The translations under genes and the position numbers were made by a program. From positions 346,632 through 410,631 of the forward strand of contig FR890375.1 in assembly GCA_000432835.1 (NCBI GenBank): a stretch of 64,000 nucleotides of DNA. Direction: 5' to 3'. The DNA is from Clostridium sp. CAG:417. Lineage in GTDB: Bacteria > Bacillota_I > Bacilli_A > RF39 > UBA660. Position 1 is the stretch's first letter. Each line of letters opens with the position of its first letter. Of the stretch, positions 25,989-35,069 are shown one piece after another. The notes below the pieces were generated by a model. It was not told the DNA's origin. It made no database searches and worked only from the letters and a program-made list of their open reading frames with translations.

Positions 25989-26828
25989 CTATATAATTAA
26001 CTGTTGACCTATAGATAGGTTATTAGAAGTTAAATTATTTTTTCTTTTTATTTCATTTACAGTAGTATTGTATTTTCTTGCTATGCCATATAGATTGTCT
26101 CCTTTTTGGACAGTGTAGGTGATATTTCCTGAGGCATTTGTTGGAATTCTTAATTGTTGACCGATGGACAGGTTATTAGAAGTTAAATTGTTTAAACTTT
26201 TTATTTCATTTACAGTAGTATTATATTTATTAGCTATACTATATAAATTATCTCCTTTTTGAACGGTGTAGGTGATGTTACTTGATGGAGCTTCGTATTC
26301 TTCTCCAAAACACTCTTCTATAGTCGATTGATCGCTAGTATCTTCAATTAAAAGAATCTTTCCTATAGTTAAGTTGTTACTCTGAAGATTGTTGTCCCTT
26401 TTAATCTTATCAACGGTAGTATTATATTTTTTAGCTATATTGTATAAATTGTCTCCTGCTTTTACGGTATAACTTATATATTTTGGCATTACCGTATCAT
26501 CATTATCTTCAATGTTACACGGTATTCTTATCTTTTGGCCTATTGATAGGTTGTTTGTGGTTAAATTATTATATCTTTTTATAGCGTCAACGCTAGTATT
26601 ATACTTTTTAGCAATTTCATATAGGCTATCTCCCTTTTTTACTGTGTATATTACACATTCATTAGGGTTAGTACCATTATTTTCTGATATAATTAGTACT
26701 TGTGATGGTACTATATTGTCATTTTTTAAATTATTTAATTCTCTTATTTTTTGAGCACTGGTATTAAACTGTTTTGATATTCCATATAGTGTATCTCCTT
26801 TTTTTACTGTGTAGGTTTTATTATTCAT
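25989..26828 (-). CDS. Five-LysM-repeat protein
   Basis: 279 residues, starting at the ATG 8 nt after GAGGAG (two residues shorter than the longest frame). Five LysM domains in tandem, each opening with YTVKKGDTLYGI or a close variant (near residues 7, 62, 121, 188 and 238), with linkers ending in RIP. No signal peptide and no catalytic domain. LysM binds N-acetylglucosamine of peptidoglycan or cortex; this layout resembles spore coat/cortex LysM proteins such as SafA-like factors. First gene of the minus-strand group and divergent from two CotF-like genes. Confidence 0.85.
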   Translation of the reverse strand: MNNKTYTVKKGDTLYGISKQFNTSAQKIRELNNLKNDNIVPSQVLIISENNGTNPNECVIYTVKKGDSLYEIAKKYNTSVDAIKRYNNLTTNNLSIGQKIRIPCNIEDNDDTVMPKYISYTVKAGDNLYNIAKKYNTTVDKIKRDNNLQSNNLTIGKILLIEDTSDQSTIEECFGEEYEAPSSNITYTVQKGDNLYSIANKYNTTVNEIKSLNNLTSNNLSIGQQLRIPTNASGNITYTVQKGDNLYGIARKYNTTVNEIKRKNNLTSNNLSIGQQLII

Positions 26829-26952
26829 ATACATTTCTCCTCTAAATAATATTATGTTAAATAATTTAATTTGTTCTATTTTTAGATAATTATTAATTTG
26901 CTTGTTATATTTTTTTTGAATTAGTTAACAATATTTATGGAGGAGATATTTT

Positions 26953-27174
26953 ATGAATTATGAACAAGTTCCTGATATATTTACAGGAAAAGATTTAGAT
27001 TATTTATGTGATATGTTTCACTGGCATTATGGAGCTTATAAAAAGACGATTAACAGAGTGGATAATGTTTCAGATGAAGAGGTTTCAAATATGATGCAAA
27101 AATGTGCAGATATTTTTTATGATCATATGCAAATAATTTTGGATACTTTAAATGGAGGTATGACAAATGAATGA
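26953..27174 (+). CDS. Small CotF/coat-associated-like protein (73 aa)
   Basis: ATGGAGGAGATATTTT precedes the start. MNYEQVPDIFTGKDLDYLCD then MFHWHYGAYKKT is typical of short all-helical proteins found next to CotF-like spore coat genes in Firmicutes. It overlaps the next gene by 8 nt with GGAGG near its end, so the two are coupled. The family call rests on my recognition of the N-terminal pattern. Confidence 0.55.
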   Translation: MNYEQVPDIFTGKDLDYLCDMFHWHYGAYKKTINRVDNVSDEEVSNMMQKCADIFYDHMQIILDTLNGGMTNE

Positions 27175-27487
27175 TAATAAAATTTGTAATCCTAAAACAG
27201 AAGTTCCTAAGGGATTAGAGTTAAATGATAAAGACTATGTTGAGAGCATTTTAACTGTTTGTAAAGATTTAGAAAAAAATTTAGTTATAGCTATGAGTGA
27301 AGCTAGTCATGAATCTTTATATGAAACTATTTATGAAATGTTTAATGAAATAGCAAATTTACAACGTGAAATATATGAGCTTTGGTTTAGAAAAGGTTGG
27401 TTTACTTTAGAAAAAGTAGAAAATCAGAAGATAATAAATAAATATAATACTTTGAATCAAGAAGTAGTAGATTTAGAAAATGAATAG
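27167..27487 (+). CDS. CotF-family spore-coat-like protein
   Basis: 106 residues, helical throughout. LNDKDYVESILTVCKDLEKN, EASHESLYETIYEMFNEIAN and QREIYELWFRKGWFTLEKVE match the 'D.d.l...L...K.l...y......e.s...lr......f.....q..lf..m...GwY..e' pattern of CotF coat proteins, including the conserved KGW(Y/F). CotF-like proteins assemble on the spore surface, but homologues occur in lineages whose sporulation is unproven. Terminator directly behind. Confidence 0.7.
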   Translation: MNDNKICNPKTEVPKGLELNDKDYVESILTVCKDLEKNLVIAMSEASHESLYETIYEMFNEIANLQREIYELWFRKGWFTLEKVENQKIINKYNTLNQEVVDLENE

Positions 27488-27513
27488 AACTTTTTAGGAA
27501 GTTCTTTTCTTTT
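27486..27513 (+). terminator. Terminator after the CotF-like genes
   Basis: AGAACTT/AAGTTCT stem with a T-rich tail TTTCTTTTG. Confidence 0.85.
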
Positions 27514-27603
27514 GTTAACATAATTTTACAGTTATATAAGCGTTTTAATGTAGATTATATAAATTTATGTGTATAATATAATTAGCGGGGAGAATGTGGT
27601 ATA

Positions 27604-28230
27604 ATGGAGATTTTAACGGGGTCTATTCAACAATTTTTGGTTGATGTTTTTTCTAAAAATATTGAAAAAGTTGGTTATAGTGATCTATTGTTGGTAGAAA
27701 GTCTGACGATAGATGGTAAATCCAGTGATGGAAAGAGACAGTTCATATGTTTTGATGAGTTAAAATTATTTAAAAATTTAAAATACTTAGAATTAAGAAA
27801 TATGGTTATTAGTAATTATATGATTGATATTTTAAAGGAAATTACTTATTTACAAAATATTGTATTTATGAATTGTACTTTTAGAAAAAGTATTATTACC
27901 TTAAATGTTCTCCAATCTGTTAATTTAATAAGGGTTGAGTCTTGTAAAAATTTTAGATTAGATTATATCAATAATATTAATATTAATTATTTGACGATTG
28001 CTGGAAGTTATATAAAAACATTGTTACCATTAAGGGGTTCTCATATTAATGTTTTAGATATTAGTAGAGCAGATTTTGGTGATTTGATAAATTTAGATGA
28101 ATTAGATTTGCAAAAAATAGTTGTTGGACATGATGCTTATTTAAAATATGAAGATCTCTTTATGAAATCAAAGATACAGGTTATAGTGATGGCTAATGAC
28201 GGTTTTTATATAGAAAAGTTTGCGTATTGA
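27604..28230 (+). CDS. Leucine-rich-repeat-like protein of unknown function
   Basis: 208 residues, start after GGGGAGAATGTGGTATA; TATAAT at 27572. The central part repeats the pattern 'L..L..L.L....' (FKNLKYLELRNMVISNY, ITYLQNIVFMNCTFR, LQSVNLIRVESCKNFR, INYLTIAGSYIKTLLP, INVLDISRADFGDL), i.e. about five irregular leucine-rich repeats. No signal peptide or membrane helix. Terminated by a hairpin shared with pflA on the other strand. Function not recognised. Confidence 0.6.
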   Translation: MEILTGSIQQFLVDVFSKNIEKVGYSDLLLVESLTIDGKSSDGKRQFICFDELKLFKNLKYLELRNMVISNYMIDILKEITYLQNIVFMNCTFRKSIITLNVLQSVNLIRVESCKNFRLDYINNININYLTIAGSYIKTLLPLRGSHINVLDISRADFGDLINLDELDLQKIVVGHDAYLKYEDLFMKSKIQVIVMANDGFYIEKFAY

Positions 28231-28233
28231 TAT

Positions 28234-28268
28234 AAAAAAAAACAAGAGTTGATTTAACTCTTGTTTTT
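28234..28268. terminator. Bidirectional terminator
   Basis: AAACAAGAGTT/AACTCTTGTTT, 5-nt loop, A-run upstream and T-run downstream; placed between convergent genes. Confidence 0.9.
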
Positions 28269-28988
28269 GTATATATTCATGAATTTTTCGTATAGTTTTT
28301 GACATTCATCCTTATTCATTTCAGGAGTATTTTCTAATGGATATGGTATATTCATAGCTATATATTTTTCCCTTCCTAATTTATGATAGGGAAGAAAGTC
28401 AATTCTTTCTATATTTTTAATAGTTTTTAATTTATTAGAAAGACTTATTAAATATTCATCATTATCCATAATTCCAGGTACTACAACTTGTCTAATCCAT
28501 ACGTTCCTATTACTTTTGTTAAGAGATCTTATAAATTCATCTGCTTCATCAATATTTCCGCCTGTTAATTCTTTATAATCTTTTTTATTTGTATGTTTGA
28601 TATCTAAAAGTACCAAGTCAACATATTTTAAGATTTCATCATAATTACCAAAACCATGACCGGCGGTATCTAGTGCTATATGAATGTTTTCTTTTTTTAA
28701 TAGTTTGCATGTTTCAAGTAGAAACTCTGGTTGAAATAATGGTTCTCCTCCGGAAAAAGTAACACCACCATTATTTTTAAAATAGGGTTTGTTTCGTAAT
28801 ACTTTTTTTACTATTTCTTCTGGAGTAATGTTATTCTCTTTTTTAGTCCACATTTCAGGATTGTGACAATATTTACATCTTAATCTACATCCATTCATGA
28901 AAATAACAGTTCTAATGCCAGGACCATCTACTAGTCCCATGCTTTCAATTGAATCAATGCTACCTTTAATTATATTAGAATTTTTCAT
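28254..28988 (-). CDS. pflA: Pyruvate formate-lyase activating enzyme
   Basis: 244 residues. The radical SAM motif is CRLRCKYCHNPEMW (C-x3-C-x2-C), preceded by GLVDGPGIRTVIFMNGC and followed by GGVTFSGGEPLFQ, all diagnostic of PflA. It uses an iron-sulfur cluster and SAM to place the glycyl radical on PflB under anoxic conditions. Its start overlaps the end of pflB by 14 nt, so it is the second gene of the operon. Stop codon lies within the terminator stem. Confidence 0.96.
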   Translation of the reverse strand: MKNSNIIKGSIDSIESMGLVDGPGIRTVIFMNGCRLRCKYCHNPEMWTKKENNITPEEIVKKVLRNKPYFKNNGGVTFSGGEPLFQPEFLLETCKLLKKENIHIALDTAGHGFGNYDEILKYVDLVLLDIKHTNKKDYKELTGGNIDEADEFIRSLNKSNRNVWIRQVVVPGIMDNDEYLISLSNKLKTIKNIERIDFLPYHKLGREKYIAMNIPYPLENTPEMNKDECQKLYEKFMNIYKNKS

Positions 28989-31212
28989 GGAATGTTCTTG
29001 AAATTACTTCTTGTTGTTGTTTCTTTGTTAATTTGTTAAATCTAACAGCATATCCAGAAACTCTTATTGTTAATAGTGGATATTTGTCAGGGTTATTCAT
29101 AGCATCGATTAAAGTATCTCTATTTAGTACATTTACATTTAAGTGATGAGCCCCTTGAGAAAAGTAACCGTCCATTAAATTAACTAAATTTTCAATACGT
29201 TCATCTTCTGTTTGTCCTAAAGCGTTAGGAATAATTGAGAATGTATTTGAGATACCATCTCTACAGCAGTTTGCCCAATCAAGTTTTGCTACTGAGTTAA
29301 GTGATGCGATTGCGCCATTTTGATCTCTTCCGTGCATTGGATTTGCCCCTGGAGCGAAAGGAATACCAGCTTTTCTACCGTCTGGAGTTGCACCAGTATT
29401 TGCACCATAAACTACATTTGATGTAATTGTAAGTACAGAAAGGGTAGGTTTAGCATTTCTATAACATTGGTGTGATGATAACTCTTTATAGAATTGATCA
29501 AGAATTTCTTTTCCTATTTCATCTACTCTATCATCATCATTTCCGTATTTTGGATAATCGCCTTCTATTTCGAAGTCTATTGCTATACCTTCTTCATCAC
29601 GAATAGGTTTTACTTTGGCATATTTAATTGCTGATAGGGAATCCACAGCTACTGAGAATCCTGCTACACCGTAAGCCATTAGTCTATTGACATATGTATC
29701 ATGTAGAGCCATTTGTCCGGCTTCATAGGCATATTTATCATGCATGTAATGAATTATATTCATAGCATCTGAGTAGATTCTTGCAACTTCATGCATCATT
29801 TTGAAATAGCTTTTTTTAACTTTTTCATAATCTAATACTTCATCGGTCATTTTCTCAAATCCAGGAATTACTAGTTGACGTTTAACTTCATCAATACCAC
29901 CATTTATGGAATATAACAATGTTTTTGCTAAGTTACAGCGTGCACCGAAAAACTGCATATCTTTTCCTACTCTCATTGCGGATACACAACAAGCGATAGC
30001 GTAGTCATCTCCCATACTAGGACGCATTACGTCATCATTTTCATATTGAATTGAATCAGTAGCTATACTTATTTTAGAACAGTATTTTTTCCAAGATAGG
30101 GGTAGTTTTTCTGCCCAAAGAATAGTCATATTAGGTTCAGGAGCACTTTCTAGATTTTCTAGTGTATGAACTATACGATATGATGTTTTATTAACCATTG
30201 ATTTTCCTTCAGTAGTTACACCACCAAGTGAACAAGTTACCCATGTTGGATCTCCTGAAAATAGTTCATCATATTCTGGTGTTCTTAAATGTCTAGCTGC
30301 TCTTAATTTTATTACAAATTGATCTATTATTTCCTGAATTTCTTCTTCAGTTAATGTTTTATTTTTTAAATCTCTTTCAAAATAAATATCAAAGAAAGCA
30401 TCAACTCTTCCTAATGACATAGCAGCGCCATTATTTTCTTTGATTGCTGCTAGATATCCAAAATAAGTCCATTGAACAGCTTCTTTACCATTTGTTGCTG
30501 GTTTTGAGATGTCATAGCCGTATGTTGCAGCCATATCTTTTATTTCTTTTAATGCTCTATATTGCATTGAGATTTCTTCCCTTAAACGAATTGTTTCATC
30601 ATCCATAGTAGTTATTTTCATATTGTCCCAATCGTTTTTCTTTTGTTCCATTAAATAGTCTATTCCGTATAGAGCTATTCGACGGTAATCACCTATAATT
30701 CTTCCGCGTCCATATGCATCAGGTAATCCTGTTAATAATTTTACATGACGAGCAGTTCTTATTTCTTTAGTATAGGCATCAAATACACCATCGTTATGGG
30801 TTTTTACTAAATTGGTTTTACTAATGAATTTTTCAAGTTCTGGATTCATTTTATATCCATATGCTTCTAATTCTTGATAAACCATTTTTATTCCGCCTTT
30901 TGGAACAATACTTCTTTTTCCTAGTTTATCAGTTTGAAGACCTACGATTACGTTATCATCTTCACTTATATATCCTGGTTTAAAAGCATTTATTCCAGCA
31001 GGAGTGTCTACGTCTATATCAATAACATGTTTTTTTACTTCTTCTTTGCACATGTCTTCATATACTTTTAAAACTCGTTTAGTTTTTTCGGTTGGTCCAT
31101 TTAGGAAACTTTCATCACCATCATATGGAGTATAGTTTGATTTAATGAAATCACTTACATTAATTTCATTACACCATGTCCCTTCTTTAAAGCCTTTCCA
31201 AGCTTCTTGCAT
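28975..31212 (-). CDS. pflB: Formate C-acetyltransferase (pyruvate formate-lyase)
   Basis: 745 residues, GAAGGAGAT upstream of ATG. The catalytic cysteine pair lies in IACCVSAMRVG and the glycyl radical site in RVSGYAVRFN near the C-terminus; the opening MQEAWKGFKEGTWCNEINV is standard. It cleaves pyruvate to acetyl-CoA and formate non-oxidatively, marking anaerobic mixed-acid metabolism. Formate made here can feed the formate-tetrahydrofolate ligase encoded at 58362. Confidence 0.97.
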   Translation of the reverse strand: MQEAWKGFKEGTWCNEINVSDFIKSNYTPYDGDESFLNGPTEKTKRVLKVYEDMCKEEVKKHVIDIDVDTPAGINAFKPGYISEDDNVIVGLQTDKLGKRSIVPKGGIKMVYQELEAYGYKMNPELEKFISKTNLVKTHNDGVFDAYTKEIRTARHVKLLTGLPDAYGRGRIIGDYRRIALYGIDYLMEQKKNDWDNMKITTMDDETIRLREEISMQYRALKEIKDMAATYGYDISKPATNGKEAVQWTYFGYLAAIKENNGAAMSLGRVDAFFDIYFERDLKNKTLTEEEIQEIIDQFVIKLRAARHLRTPEYDELFSGDPTWVTCSLGGVTTEGKSMVNKTSYRIVHTLENLESAPEPNMTILWAEKLPLSWKKYCSKISIATDSIQYENDDVMRPSMGDDYAIACCVSAMRVGKDMQFFGARCNLAKTLLYSINGGIDEVKRQLVIPGFEKMTDEVLDYEKVKKSYFKMMHEVARIYSDAMNIIHYMHDKYAYEAGQMALHDTYVNRLMAYGVAGFSVAVDSLSAIKYAKVKPIRDEEGIAIDFEIEGDYPKYGNDDDRVDEIGKEILDQFYKELSSHQCYRNAKPTLSVLTITSNVVYGANTGATPDGRKAGIPFAPGANPMHGRDQNGAIASLNSVAKLDWANCCRDGISNTFSIIPNALGQTEDERIENLVNLMDGYFSQGAHHLNVNVLNRDTLIDAMNNPDKYPLLTIRVSGYAVRFNKLTKKQQQEVISRTFHEKF

Positions 31213-31236
31213 TTTATCATCTCCTTCTACGTTATT

Positions 31237-31264
31237 ATTATAACATTTTCATATATTATTTAAA
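31237..31264 (-). promoter_or_regulatory. pflB promoter
   Basis: On the minus strand: TTTAAA, 16 nt, TATAAT, ending about 25 nt before the pflB start. Confidence 0.6.
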
Positions 31265-31313
31265 CAAATAGGACATAATTTGACAGCGGAATTTTTTGCT
31301 AATTAACTATTGC

Positions 31314-31342
31314 TTGAAAGCCTAAAAAATATGTGTTATTCT
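31314..31342 (+). promoter_or_regulatory. Promoter of the 31377 gene
   Basis: TTGAAA, 17 nt, TATTCT, 35 nt before the start codon. Confidence 0.5.
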
Positions 31343-31376
31343 GTAATTAGTATTATGTGGTGTGATGGAGGCTAAT

Positions 31377-31688
31377 ATGGATAAAGCAAAAATAATTGAA
31401 AACAATATTATAGATCTTAAAATAGGGCTTGAATTAGCTGAAATTGCTGAAAATGATTTTTTAAAGAACTATAGCGAAAATAGAATTTTATCATTTAATG
31501 AAAGTAATGAATATTTATCTGAATCTGATTTTGCTAAAGCATACGCAATTGATTTAGTTTTATTTATTAATATTAGTAACATTATTAATGACTTAGATAA
31601 TAAAGATTATTTTAAGTCAAGACTTATAGATCTTGCTAGTTATTATCCAGAGATAAAAGCAGAGGATGGAGTTAGTGATATAATGTAA
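31377..31688 (+). CDS. Hypothetical protein (103 aa)
   Basis: The ATG after ATGGAGGCTAAT is chosen over a GTG 15 nt upstream that would overlap the ribosome binding site. The product is helical and acidic (MDKAKIIENNIIDLKIGLEL) with no membrane segment and no motif I can name. It is a single-gene unit between pflB (divergent) and YitT (convergent). Confidence 0.6.
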   Translation: MDKAKIIENNIIDLKIGLELAEIAENDFLKNYSENRILSFNESNEYLSESDFAKAYAIDLVLFINISNIINDLDNKDYFKSRLIDLASYYPEIKAEDGVSDIM

Positions 31689-31728
31689 AAAAATCATGTA
31701 TGACGTGTAATACATGATTTATTTTTTT
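31689..31728. terminator. Bidirectional terminator
   Basis: AAATCATGTAT/ATACATGATTT, 8-nt loop, with A and T runs on either side, between convergent genes. Confidence 0.9.
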
Positions 31729-32594
31729 GTGACTTTTTTTATTTTTTTAGTTGACTTTATATGATTACCTATTATTTCTGATACATCTGTAATTGTTATA
31801 AAAACAGATTCATCGATATCCTGAGCTATTCTTCTTAGTTCAGGTATTTCTATTCTTGTTAGTACACAATAAAGAACTTCTTTTTTACCAGTTAATAGTC
31901 CATCTCCCTTTATAAAAGTTGCTGTTCGACCTAGTCTTTTATAAATTTCTTTGGAAATATTATCGGCGTTATCTGTTATTATCATGGCGGCTTTTCCCTG
32001 TTCTAATCCTTCTGAAACCAAGTCTATTACTTTGTATGTTATAAAGTATGTTAAAAGTGAATATAAGGCTCTATCAATTCCAAATATTAATCCTGCAATA
32101 GTGAAAATTAATAAATTAAATATTAAAATTATTTGTCCTACTGATATAGTATGTTTTTTACTAATAACTATAGCTACTGATTCTGTTCCATCTAAACATC
32201 CGCCGAATCTAATTACTAAACCGGTTCCTAAACCAAGCATTAGTCCGCCATATACTGTTGCAAGTAAGATTTGATTTGTAAGTGGTGGTAGTGATGAAAA
32301 AAGAGATAAAAATATACTATATATTACCATACTGTAAATAGCCTTTATGAAAAAATTTTTACCCATATTTTTATAACCAATTATAATAAAGGGAATGTTT
32401 AAAACAAAAATTAGATTACTGATTGCTAATGGTGTAATTTTACTTATTATAATTGAAATACCTGTTATTCCTCCGTCTAAAATGGTGTTTGGTATTAAAA
32501 TTGTTTCCAAGGCATAGCTAGCTATTAATATACCTAGAGTGATTATGATATAATCAATGAAAGTCCTAATATTTTTATTTTTAATTTTTTTCAT
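31719..32594 (-). CDS. YitT-family membrane protein (DUF161 plus DUF2179)
   Basis: 291 residues, AGGAGGCAAAC upstream. Five to six hydrophobic helices make up the YitT domain; LGLGTGLVIRFGGCLDGTES is its conserved segment. The C-terminal cytosolic DUF2179 part carries AMIITDNADNISKEIYKRLGRTATFIKGDG and LYCVLTRIEIPELRRIAQDID. Common in Firmicutes; transport function unknown. Terminated by the bidirectional hairpin. Confidence 0.88.
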   Translation of the reverse strand: MKKIKNKNIRTFIDYIIITLGILIASYALETILIPNTILDGGITGISIIISKITPLAISNLIFVLNIPFIIIGYKNMGKNFFIKAIYSMVIYSIFLSLFSSLPPLTNQILLATVYGGLMLGLGTGLVIRFGGCLDGTESVAIVISKKHTISVGQIILIFNLLIFTIAGLIFGIDRALYSLLTYFITYKVIDLVSEGLEQGKAAMIITDNADNISKEIYKRLGRTATFIKGDGLLTGKKEVLYCVLTRIEIPELRRIAQDIDESVFITITDVSEIIGNHIKSTKKIKKVTKK

Positions 32595-32699
32595 GTTTGC
32601 CTCCTATTTTTAGTATACACGAAATTTGAGTAAATTTAAAAAAATAATGAAAAATTGAATAGTTTATGTTAAACTAATGATTAATTAAGGAGTTCGGTT

Positions 32700-34862
32700 A
32701 TGGATAATTTATTTAAGGTAGAAAAGTTAATTAAAAAATATAATAAAGGAACAAGTATTGTTGATTTACAGCAAGAGCTTTTAGATAATAATTATGATAT
32801 GACTTTACTTAATGAACTTATTGATAGTTATAAAGTTATAGAAATAGCGGATGATAAATATATTCATATAGAAAATACACCATATGTAGTGGGAAAATAT
32901 GTAGAAAAGAAATATAGTAGTTTTGTTCTTGTGAATAATGATTCATACAATATTAGTAATAGTGATGTATGTATTGATAATGATTTGGTATTAATAAATA
33001 TAACAAATAAAAAGAGTAAAACGGGAGAAGTAATTAAAATCTTAAAAAGAGAAGATTTATATATTTATGGAGAAGTAGTTATGATCAAAAATAATTATTT
33101 CTTAGATCCAGAAAGTTCAAAATATAAGAAATTGACTATAAGCTTGGATAATAATGATAATAATCTTGTGGTTGGTTCAATGGTTGTTGTAAAAATTGAT
33201 GGAGACGTTATATCAGATAGTTATGTTGGAGATGTTGTTTCTTATATTGGACTTAGTAGTGATCCTAATATTGATATTTTAACTGAGGCATGGAAACTTG
33301 GTGTAGATAATAGTTTTACAGATAAAGCTATGGAAGAGGTAAATAATTTACCTGTCATGGTACGTGATATCGATAAAATAGGTAGATGTGATTTGACGGA
33401 TAAACAAATATTTACAATTGATGGAGATGATACTAAAGATATTGATGATGCTATTAGCTTGGAAATTCTTCCAAATGGTAATTATCAGTTAGGTGTTCAT
33501 ATTACAGATGTAACTTACTATATAAAAGAGGGGAGTGAACTTGATCGTTTGGCCTTGAAAAAGGGTACTAGTTATTATTTGGCAGATACAGTTATTCCAA
33601 TGTATCCAAAGTTATTTTCTAATGGGATAGGTTCACTTAATCCAAATGTAGAACGCTTAGCTCTATCATGTGTGATGGAAATTAATAGACAAGGAAATGT
33701 CGTTAATTATAATATTTTTGAATCAGTTATTAAATCAAAAATACAGATGACATATAAAAAAGTAAATGATATTTTAGATAATAATATTGTTGCTGCAGGT
33801 TATGAAAATTTTGTTTCGACCTTAAAAGATATGTATAAACTTTCCTTAATTCTTAATAAAAAAAGAATTTTACATGGAGCACTAGAATTTGGAATGCCTC
33901 AACAAAAGATAAAATTGGATGAAAAAGGTTTTCCTTTAGATTTTGAAATACTATCACAGGGTACAGGGGAAAATCTGATAGAGGAGTTTATGTTGGTGGC
34001 TAATCAAACTGTTGCACAGGCATTAGGCGAATATGATTATCCTACAATGTATCGTGTACATGATGTTCCTGCTCCAGAAGTCGTTAATTATTTTATTGAA
34101 TTAATTAATAAGCTTGGTATTAAATATCAACGAAGAGAACAATTGGATTTGCAACATGAAATGCAATATCTTAGTTCGTTTGTTAATAGTTATGGTAGTA
34201 AGTCTGGTCCATTTCAGTATGCTTTTTTAAGAGTTTTAAGAAAAGCTTATTATTCTACGGATAATATAGGACATTTTGGTTTGGCCTATAAAGATTATGT
34301 TCATTTTACTTCTCCTATAAGAAGATATCCTGATGATACAGTTCATCGCAGTATAAGAAAATATTTATTGAATAAAGATAAAAATTTTGATTTAGAAGAA
34401 GTCGCAAAAGATTATGAAATTTTAGAAGAAAAGGCTCATTTATGTTCGATAAATGAAAAAAAGTCTGATAAATGTGAATTGATAATAAATGCGATGAAGG
34501 CTGCAGAGTATATGGAACGACATATCGGTGAACATTTTATAGCTAGAGTTTTATCTGTTGATAATAAAGGACTTTCTATTCAGCTTCAAAATTTGATAGA
34601 TGGTAGAATAAAAATAAATGATTTGGATGTTCCTTATAGATTTGATCAAGATAGCATGTCTCTACAATCTTTAGCCAGTGATGAATGTTTTTGTTATGGT
34701 GATTTAATAGATGTATATGTTGTTGATGCTTCAAAAAAAGATAAGACAATTTCATTTAAGGTTTCTTCTATTATAGAAAAAAATACATTGGCAAGAAAAA
34801 GTTTTAAAAGCAAAAGTGATAAATCATGTTATAATAAAGTATATAGGAAAGAGAAAAAATAA
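32700..34862 (+). CDS. Ribonuclease R-like exoribonuclease (copy 2)
   Basis: 720 residues, TTAAGGAGTTCGGTT upstream. The RNB domain is intact (FTIDGDDTKDIDDAISLEIL, HFTSPIRRYPDDTVHRSIR) and a C-terminal S1-like domain is present (EHFIARVLSVDNKGLSIQLQ), with a Lys/Arg-rich tail. The N-terminal winged-helix and cold-shock parts differ strongly from copy 1 at 17763. All catalytic aspartates appear kept, so it should be active; two full RNase R proteins in one genome are uncommon. tRNA-Thr starts 12 nt after its stop. Confidence 0.88.
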   Translation: MDNLFKVEKLIKKYNKGTSIVDLQQELLDNNYDMTLLNELIDSYKVIEIADDKYIHIENTPYVVGKYVEKKYSSFVLVNNDSYNISNSDVCIDNDLVLINITNKKSKTGEVIKILKREDLYIYGEVVMIKNNYFLDPESSKYKKLTISLDNNDNNLVVGSMVVVKIDGDVISDSYVGDVVSYIGLSSDPNIDILTEAWKLGVDNSFTDKAMEEVNNLPVMVRDIDKIGRCDLTDKQIFTIDGDDTKDIDDAISLEILPNGNYQLGVHITDVTYYIKEGSELDRLALKKGTSYYLADTVIPMYPKLFSNGIGSLNPNVERLALSCVMEINRQGNVVNYNIFESVIKSKIQMTYKKVNDILDNNIVAAGYENFVSTLKDMYKLSLILNKKRILHGALEFGMPQQKIKLDEKGFPLDFEILSQGTGENLIEEFMLVANQTVAQALGEYDYPTMYRVHDVPAPEVVNYFIELINKLGIKYQRREQLDLQHEMQYLSSFVNSYGSKSGPFQYAFLRVLRKAYYSTDNIGHFGLAYKDYVHFTSPIRRYPDDTVHRSIRKYLLNKDKNFDLEEVAKDYEILEEKAHLCSINEKKSDKCELIINAMKAAEYMERHIGEHFIARVLSVDNKGLSIQLQNLIDGRIKINDLDVPYRFDQDSMSLQSLASDECFCYGDLIDVYVVDASKKDKTISFKVSSIIEKNTLARKSFKSKSDKSCYNKVYRKEKK

Positions 34863-34874
34863 GTTCTCTTTAAT

Positions 34875-34950
34875 GCCGACTTAGCTTAATCGGTAGAGCA
34901 ACGCATTCGTAACGCGTAGGTTGTAGGTTCAAGTCCTATAGTCGGCACCA
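34875..34950 (+). tRNA. tRNA-Thr(CGT)
   Basis: 76 nt, GCCGACT/AGTCGGC acceptor stem, encoded CCA, T-arm GTAGGTTCAAGTCCTAT, anticodon loop TTCGTAA with anticodon CGT (Thr, ACG). The last anticodon-stem pair (A-C) is imperfect. Its 3' end is the probable integration site of the element that follows. Confidence 0.93.
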
Positions 34951-34989
34951 TAGGGAAATCCGCTCGAACTTATCTATAAGTTTCGAGAA
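34945..34989 (+). repeat. Candidate attachment site at the tRNA-Thr 3' end
   Basis: GCACCATA at the tRNA end, then about 11 nt, then the hairpin CTCGAACTT...AAGTTTCGAG. GCACCATA, CTCGAACTT and TCGAGA recur in the same order at 45742-45781, about 10.8 kb downstream, bracketing the recombinase, relaxase and cargo genes. Confidence 0.5.
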
Positions 34990-34998
34990 TAAATAGAC

Positions 34999-35028
34999 AA
35001 TCAATTCTAAATTAGGATTGATTTTTTT
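34999..35028 (+). terminator. Terminator after tRNA-Thr
   Basis: AATCAATTCT/AGGATTGATT stem (one mismatch), 4-nt loop, seven T. Confidence 0.85.
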
Positions 35029-35069
35029 CTTGTTTAGGAAAAAGTCTTTCAAAGAAAGGATTGATTAAA

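Noticed and set aside
26829..26952. Sigma-E or sigma-K promoters for the coat-like genes
   Set aside because: CAATATTT- and CATAATATT-like boxes can be picked out, but in AT-rich DNA this is not distinguishable from chance, and no strong sigma-A alternative excludes or supports it.
23262..34952. An 11.7 kb element between the tRNA-end-like site at 23254 and tRNA-Thr, based on shared TCGGCACCATA
   Set aside because: The interval holds core genes (pfl operon, YitT, RNase R, coat-like genes) and no recombinase; the short match is more likely two separate tRNA-end derivatives.
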